Below are positions 60,270 through 64,000 of a DNA stretch of 64,000 nucleotides, in pieces. Position 1 is the first letter of the stretch, and each line of letters begins with the position of its first letter. The DNA comes from Pollutiaquabacter sp046052345. GTDB lineage: Bacteria > Bacteroidota > Bacteroidia > AKYH767-A > 2013-40CM-41-45. Where the stretch lies: NCBI GenBank assembly GCA_046052345.1, contig JBJOMN010000022.1, positions 1-64,000 on the forward strand, in the 5' to 3' direction. The position numbers and the translations under genes were made by a program. The notes beneath the pieces were generated by a model. The model did no database searches and was not told the DNA's origin. It was given only the letters and a program-made list of their open reading frames with translations.

Positions 60270-61091
60270 CTACCTGGCAGTCCATAATTCGATCCATTCC
60301 GTGCCGGCCTCGCGGAACGGATCAGGAGAGCCCGTCCGTTCTTCCTGTACCGATTTGAGTGCGGTGAATCGGATGTCCTTGTATCCGGCGGTTTCAAGGA
60401 GTCGGATGAACTCCGGTCGACGGTAAAATTGGATGAAGTCAAGTCCTGCCACCTCCCTGACCACATCGAACACCTCCTTGGGGAAACGGCGGGTGGATGC
60501 ATGTACCACGGAGGGCGGGAGTACGAAGTCGCCGCAGGCCATGGCTCCGAGACCGTTCACCCAATGAAGGATCTCGAACAGATCGTCGGTGCTTATGTAG
60601 TAATTGATGCCTTCCAGGACGAAAATGGATGGCCGGTCCGGGTCGAAGTCGGTGGCAATAAGCTGACTTCTCCAATCGGGGATATCGGTGATATCCGCAG
60701 TAATGAACCGGAGGTTGGGAAGTGCTTCTCCGACCAATGCCGCCTTTTCTTCCATGAGATAAAGATCGATATCCCAGACCCTGCTCCCCGGAAAACGATC
60801 GGCAAGATCAATCGAAAGCGGAGAAATACCGGCTGCAAGGATCACCACTTGCCCTGTCTTTCCTGAAGCAGCACAGGCTTCCAGAAAATCAGATGTCTCT
60901 TTCCAAAAGAATCTCTTTCGGTTCGATACCGCTTCAGTATGCATCCGGTTCGATTCTTCGTCCATGCGACGAAGTATTTCATCGGCAGCAGAAAAGTCAA
61001 GTCCGGACAGGAAGGAGACAGCCGCTGCACTCTTGTAAACGGAGGTGTCAGACCATTTGAGAACCAGGGCTGAAGTAGAGGATATTTTCAT
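60270..61091 (-). CDS. Class I SAM-dependent methyltransferase, leucine carboxyl methyltransferase-like
   Basis: A 273-residue methyltransferase. The SAM-binding loop is VVILAAGISPLSIDLADRF, and the acidic second loop is VWDIDLYLMEEK; the post-motif ADITDIPDW and FVLEGINYYIS resemble the LCM/PPM1 family, which methylates carboxyl groups. Its substrate is unknown. The gene lies between the suf operon and the DUF2480 gene, on the same strand as both, with 215 bp of AT-rich non-coding DNA upstream (61092-61306). Confidence 0.85.
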   Translation of the reverse strand: MKISSTSALVLKWSDTSVYKSAAAVSFLSGLDFSAADEILRRMDEESNRMHTEAVSNRKRFFWKETSDFLEACAASGKTGQVVILAAGISPLSIDLADRFPGSRVWDIDLYLMEEKAALVGEALPNLRFITADITDIPDWRSQLIATDFDPDRPSIFVLEGINYYISTDDLFEILHWVNGLGAMACGDFVLPPSVVHASTRRFPKEVFDVVREVAGLDFIQFYRRPEFIRLLETAGYKDIRFTALKSVQEERTGSPDPFREAGTEWIELWTAR

Positions 61092-61306
61092 ACGTGAAAG
61101 AAAAACAGGCAGCTTTTACAAAAGTCAATAAAGATCAGTAACTGAAACATACGATGACGTAATTGCAGAGCGTATGCCGTAAATAATTTACAGTAAAACT
61201 ATTCCCCTTCATCTTCAATTCTTTTTTTCCACTAGAAGCGTAGATGGGGTCCCCTACACCGGGAAAAACTATGGACTGTGAGCGGCCGGAGCGAATGTTT
61301 TGCAGC

Positions 61307-61666
61307 TTACCAGAAACCAAGCTCCATCCGCGCCTCCTCGCTCATCATCTCCTTGTCCCACGGAGGCTCGAAGGTGAGTTCCACTTTCGCATTGTTTACG
61401 TCCGGAATGTTCTTCACCTTCTGCTCCACTTCCGGGGGCAATGTCTCGGCCACCGGACAGGCAGGGGATGTCAACGTCATCTTGATATATACGTCATTGC
61501 CCGGATCGACACGCACTTCATAGATGAGCCCGAGCTCATAGATGTCAACGGGGATCTCCGGATCATAACAGGTCTTCAACACATCGATCACCCGGTCCCT
61601 CAAAGGACGGACGGTCTCTCCTGTGCCGGGGGTTTCCGGAGTGATGGGGGTTTCCTGGGCGTTCAT
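61307..61666 (-). CDS. SUF system Fe-S assembly protein SufT-like (DUF59/MIP18)
   Basis: A 119-residue protein with a DUF59 (MIP18/PaaD-like) domain: VIDVLKTCYDPEIPVDIYELGLIYEV, then VYIKMTLTSPACPVAETLP with the conserved Cys of the TSPxCP motif. The C terminus ends near EARMELGFW. Such proteins aid Fe-S cluster delivery. The start codon overlaps the sufE stop by four bases (ATGA at 61663-61666), so it is the last gene of the suf operon. Confidence 0.92.
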   Translation of the reverse strand: MNAQETPITPETPGTGETVRPLRDRVIDVLKTCYDPEIPVDIYELGLIYEVRVDPGNDVYIKMTLTSPACPVAETLPPEVEQKVKNIPDVNNAKVELTFEPPWDKEMMSEEARMELGFW

Positions 61667-62088
61667 GCTTTCAGGGATTGGAATCCGAGTGCGTATAATT
61701 TCATCTGCTTGATCATGGCGGATAATCCGTTGGCTCTCGTTGCAGCCATGTGCTGTCGAAGTCCGATGGTATCGATGAATCCGAGCTCCGCGGCAACGAT
61801 GTCATCCGGCTTCTGTCCGGAAAGCACTCGGATCAGAAGTGCGATTTCGCCTTTGACGAAGGTCGAATCGCTGTCCGCTTCGAACCGGATCAGGCCGTCC
61901 TTTTCATAGGCATTCAACCAGACACTGCTCTGGCAACCCTTGATTTTCCGGTCGTCGGTCTTGTAACTTTCGGCCAATGGCGGAAGCTTCTGACCCAGCT
62001 CGATGATGTACTGGTATTTCTCCGTCCAATCGTCGAACAAGGCGAAGTCCTCGATGATGTCCTTTTCTATTTCCGTAATCGTAGCCAC
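61663..62088 (-). CDS. sufE: Sulfur acceptor protein SufE
   Basis: A 141-residue SufE. The sulfur-accepting Cys is in KIKGCQSSVWLNAYE (about residue 52). The start TEIEKDIIEDFALFDDWTEKYQYIIELG is typical. It takes persulfide from SufS and passes it to the SufBCD scaffold. It sits two bases after the end of sufS and overlaps the SufT-like gene. Confidence 0.95.
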   Translation of the reverse strand: MATITEIEKDIIEDFALFDDWTEKYQYIIELGQKLPPLAESYKTDDRKIKGCQSSVWLNAYEKDGLIRFEADSDSTFVKGEIALLIRVLSGQKPDDIVAAELGFIDTIGLRQHMAATRANGLSAMIKQMKLYALGFQSLKA

Positions 62089-62089
62089 G

Positions 62090-63346
62090 TCAATGCTTCA
62101 ATAAACCGATACCTTTCCTGACTCCGTCTGCCAGCAAATCCGCTTCCTCGAGGGTGTTGTAACACATGAACGAAGCACGGACCGTTCCGGGGATCCTGAA
62201 ATGGTCCATGACAGGCTCCGTGCAATGATGTCCGGTACGTACCGCCACTCCGGTAGTGTCCAGGTACATGCCGAGATCGAGCGCATTCACTCCCTCCGCC
62301 ACGAAAGATACGACCGAGGCCTTGCGGGGTGCGGTTCCTATGAGTCGCACACCGGGTATGGCGGCCAGTTTTTCGGAAGCGTGCTTTGTCAGCTCTGTCT
62401 CCCAGGCCAAAGCAGCCTTTCTGTCGAGCGCACACAGATAGTCGATGGCGGTGCCGAGCGCGATCACATCGGCGATATTAGGAGTGCCGGCCTCGAACTT
62501 GAAAGGAAGTTCGTTGAAGGTCGTACCGGAGAAACTCACACTGCCGATCATCTCGCCGCCGCCCTGATAAGGCGGCATGCTCTCGAGCAGCTTCTCTTTT
62601 CCGTACAGCACTCCGACACCGGTAGGGCCGAACATCTTGTGCCCGGAGAAGGCGAGGAAGTCGCAGTCGAGTTCCTGTACGTCCAGCTCCTCGTGCGCCA
62701 CAGCCTGTGCGGCGTCGACGAGAACAGGGATTCCCGATGCATGTGCCTTGCGGATGATTTCCCTGACCGGATTGATCGTTCCCAAGGAATTGGACGTATG
62801 TACCACGGAAACGAACCGCACGCGGTCGGTCAACAGCCGCTCAAAAGCCTCCATGTCAAGTACCCCGCGGTCGTCCATCGGTACAGGAACCACCGAGGCT
62901 CCTTTCTCTGCACAGACGAGCTGCCACGGTACGATGTTGCTGTGATGCTCCATCGCCGTCACAAGCACGATGTCGCCCTGATGAAGGTTTTTCCTTCCCC
63001 AGGAAGAGGCCACAAGATTGACCGCTTCCGTAGTACCGCGGACGAATACAATTTCACGCTCCGAAGAGGCGTGGATGAAATTCTTCACCTTGGTCCGCAC
63101 CTCGTCGAATGCCTGCGAGGCCTTCTGGCTGAGGAAGTGGACCCCGCGGTGAATGTTCGCATTGTACAGGCTGTAATAGTCCGTCAAGGTATCGATGACA
63201 CATTGGGGCTTCTGCGAAGTCGCGGCATTGTCCAGGTAAACCAAGGGCTTGCCGTAGGCGGATTGAAAGAGTACGGGGAAATCCGCGCGGATCGAATGCA
63301 CATCGAAGATGCGTTTCGGAGATGCAACGGTTTCCTGCAGCTTCAT
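62090..63346 (-). CDS. sufS: Cysteine desulfurase SufS
   Basis: A 418-residue class V aminotransferase-fold PLP enzyme that removes sulfur from cysteine. The PLP Lys is in FLAFSGHKMFGPTGVGVLYGK, the cofactor-binding His in MEHHSNIVPW, and the persulfide-forming Cys in VRTGHHCTEPVM (type II). The N-terminal FPVLFQSAYGKPLVYLDNAATSQKP part is typical (quoted here in sections: YLDNAATSQKP). One base separates it from sufD. Confidence 0.97.
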   Translation of the reverse strand: MKLQETVASPKRIFDVHSIRADFPVLFQSAYGKPLVYLDNAATSQKPQCVIDTLTDYYSLYNANIHRGVHFLSQKASQAFDEVRTKVKNFIHASSEREIVFVRGTTEAVNLVASSWGRKNLHQGDIVLVTAMEHHSNIVPWQLVCAEKGASVVPVPMDDRGVLDMEAFERLLTDRVRFVSVVHTSNSLGTINPVREIIRKAHASGIPVLVDAAQAVAHEELDVQELDCDFLAFSGHKMFGPTGVGVLYGKEKLLESMPPYQGGGEMIGSVSFSGTTFNELPFKFEAGTPNIADVIALGTAIDYLCALDRKAALAWETELTKHASEKLAAIPGVRLIGTAPRKASVVSFVAEGVNALDLGMYLDTTGVAVRTGHHCTEPVMDHFRIPGTVRASFMCYNTLEEADLLADGVRKGIGLLKH

Positions 63347-63347
63347 C

Positions 63348-64000
63348 TTACAGTTTCTCCCCTTTAAGTTTCCGCTCCATCAGCTCCATCAGCCGCGAAC
63401 GCAGCGGTTCATAGGCGATCTTCTGTATGACATCTCCGGCAAAAGCGATGTTGAGGAAGGCCCGTGCGTTCTGCTCGCCGATTCCGCGGGAACGCAGATA
63501 AAAGAGGGCCTCTTCATCCATTTGTCCGGTGGTGGTACCGTGGGAACATTTCACATCGTCAGCAAAGATCTCCAGCTGCGGCTTGGTATTCATGGACGCG
63601 TCGTCCGAGAGAAGGATGTTCTTGTTCGACTGATAGGCGTTCGTCTTCTGGGCGTCTTTTCGTACGAGGATCTTGCCGTTGAATACGCCTTGCGACTTGC
63701 CGTCGAGAATCCCCTTGTACAGCTCATTGCTCTGGCAGTTGGGTACGGCATGGTCGACGAGGGAATGATTGTCGACGAGCTGGGTCCCATCAAGGCAGTA
63801 AAGGCCGTAGAGATAAGCGGTGCAGTGTTCCTCGAGGAGATGGATTTCCAAGTTGTTCCGGACGATCGCTCCGTCGAGTGTCATGGTGTTGACATGGAAC
63901 TCCGAACGCGATTGCTGTGCGGCGGCGGTGAAACCGATGTGATACGTGAGGTTATTCTCCAGTTGGACTTTGGTCAGGTCCAGGCAGGCATCTGCTCCGG
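63348..64000 (-). CDS. sufD: Fe-S assembly scaffold subunit SufD (truncated at right window edge)
   Basis: The C-terminal 216 codons of sufD. The frame is open to base 64000, so the Met at 63884 is internal. The beta-helix repeats (NNLEIHLLEEHCTAYLYGLY, DHAVPNCQSNELYKGILDG) and the signature FADDVKCSHGTTTGQMDEEALFYLRSRGI are those of SufD/SufB; the final helical domain (LNIAFAGDVIQKI) follows. SufD completes the SufBCD scaffold. Its neighbours sufS, sufE and sufT lie downstream in one tight run; sufB and sufC should lie beyond the edge. Confidence 0.93.
   Translation of the reverse strand, partial: GADACLDLTKVQLENNLTYHIGFTAAAQQSRSEFHVNTMTLDGAIVRNNLEIHLLEEHCTAYLYGLYCLDGTQLVDNHSLVDHAVPNCQSNELYKGILDGKSQGVFNGKILVRKDAQKTNAYQSNKNILLSDDASMNTKPQLEIFADDVKCSHGTTTGQMDEEALFYLRSRGIGEQNARAFLNIAFAGDVIQKIAYEPLRSRLMELMERKLKGEKL

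Noticed and set aside
62201..63367. A 388-codon plus-strand frame
   Set aside because: It is antisense to sufS.
1..64000. tRNA, rRNA and other structured RNA genes
   Set aside because: I looked for T-loop-like GGTTCGA stretches and found only coding matches; no RNA gene can be supported.

Overview
The window reads as a chromosomal segment of a member of the Bacteroidota. Three independent signs point there. Secreted proteins end in type IX secretion (T9SS) type A sorting domains. Bacteroidota-type promoters recur just upstream of genes (a -7 box close to TAnnTTTG, sometimes with a TTTG-like -33 box 19 bp upstream), and clear Shine-Dalgarno sequences are missing. Several families are largely known from this phylum (IPExxxVDY, DUF4292, DUF2480, DUF4920, DUF3109, the prs-rplY-pth and acpP-fabF-rnc-pyk gene orders). 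Genus cannot be fixed from this piece. No rRNA, tRNA, CRISPR array, prophage or intact insertion sequence was seen.

Layout. 1-6.3 kb: tail of a T9SS cargo protein, a small exported protein, rmuC, prs-rplY-pth, and a lamin-tail-domain T9SS protein. 6.3-14.3 kb: a photolyase-related protein, the class I ribonucleotide reductase pair nrdB-nrdA, a DUF3109 protein, an AT-richer beta-propeller lipoprotein whose start codon seems lost, and about 670 bp of degenerate DNA. 14.3-21.1 kb: glyS, the succinate dehydrogenase/fumarate reductase operon sdhCAB, a broken four-helix-bundle (S23/IVP-type) gene framed by inverted 7-bp repeats, and a two-gene exported unit (DUF4920 plus a CxxCH protein). 21.1-32.5 kb: M1 and M49 metallopeptidases, an acetyltransferase, two adjacent amidohydrolase-family genes, a membrane cytochrome c and hflX. 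32.5-43.2 kb: a T9SS protein, a LysM transglycosylase, and a long minus-strand envelope cluster (flippase, dut, nucleotidyltransferase, TPR lipoprotein, LolB-like DUF4292, EnvC-like protein, tatA). 43.2-51 kb: an enoyl-CoA hydratase, a B12-binding subunit, a very large histidine kinase, purN, and a DUF47/PiT phosphate pair. 51-57 kb: acpP-fabF-rnc-IPExxxVDY-pyk, an M42 peptidase and a small unknown gene. 57-64 kb: lutB, lysA, DUF2480, a methyltransferase and the suf operon (sufD-S-E-T), cut by the right edge.

Most of the content is housekeeping: nucleotide synthesis (prs, nrd, dut, purN), respiration (sdh), translation (glyS, rplY, pth), lipid synthesis (acpP, fabF), Fe-S assembly (suf) and envelope building. 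The parts worth a second look are the heptamer-repeat loci (about 2.7, 15.9-16.1 and 19.65-20.23 kb, and a minimal one at 55.44 kb), the pseudogene inside one of them, the decayed stretch at 13.7-14.3 kb, and several proteins that lack the expected catalytic or metal-binding residues (photolyase-related, amidohydrolase, EnvC-like).
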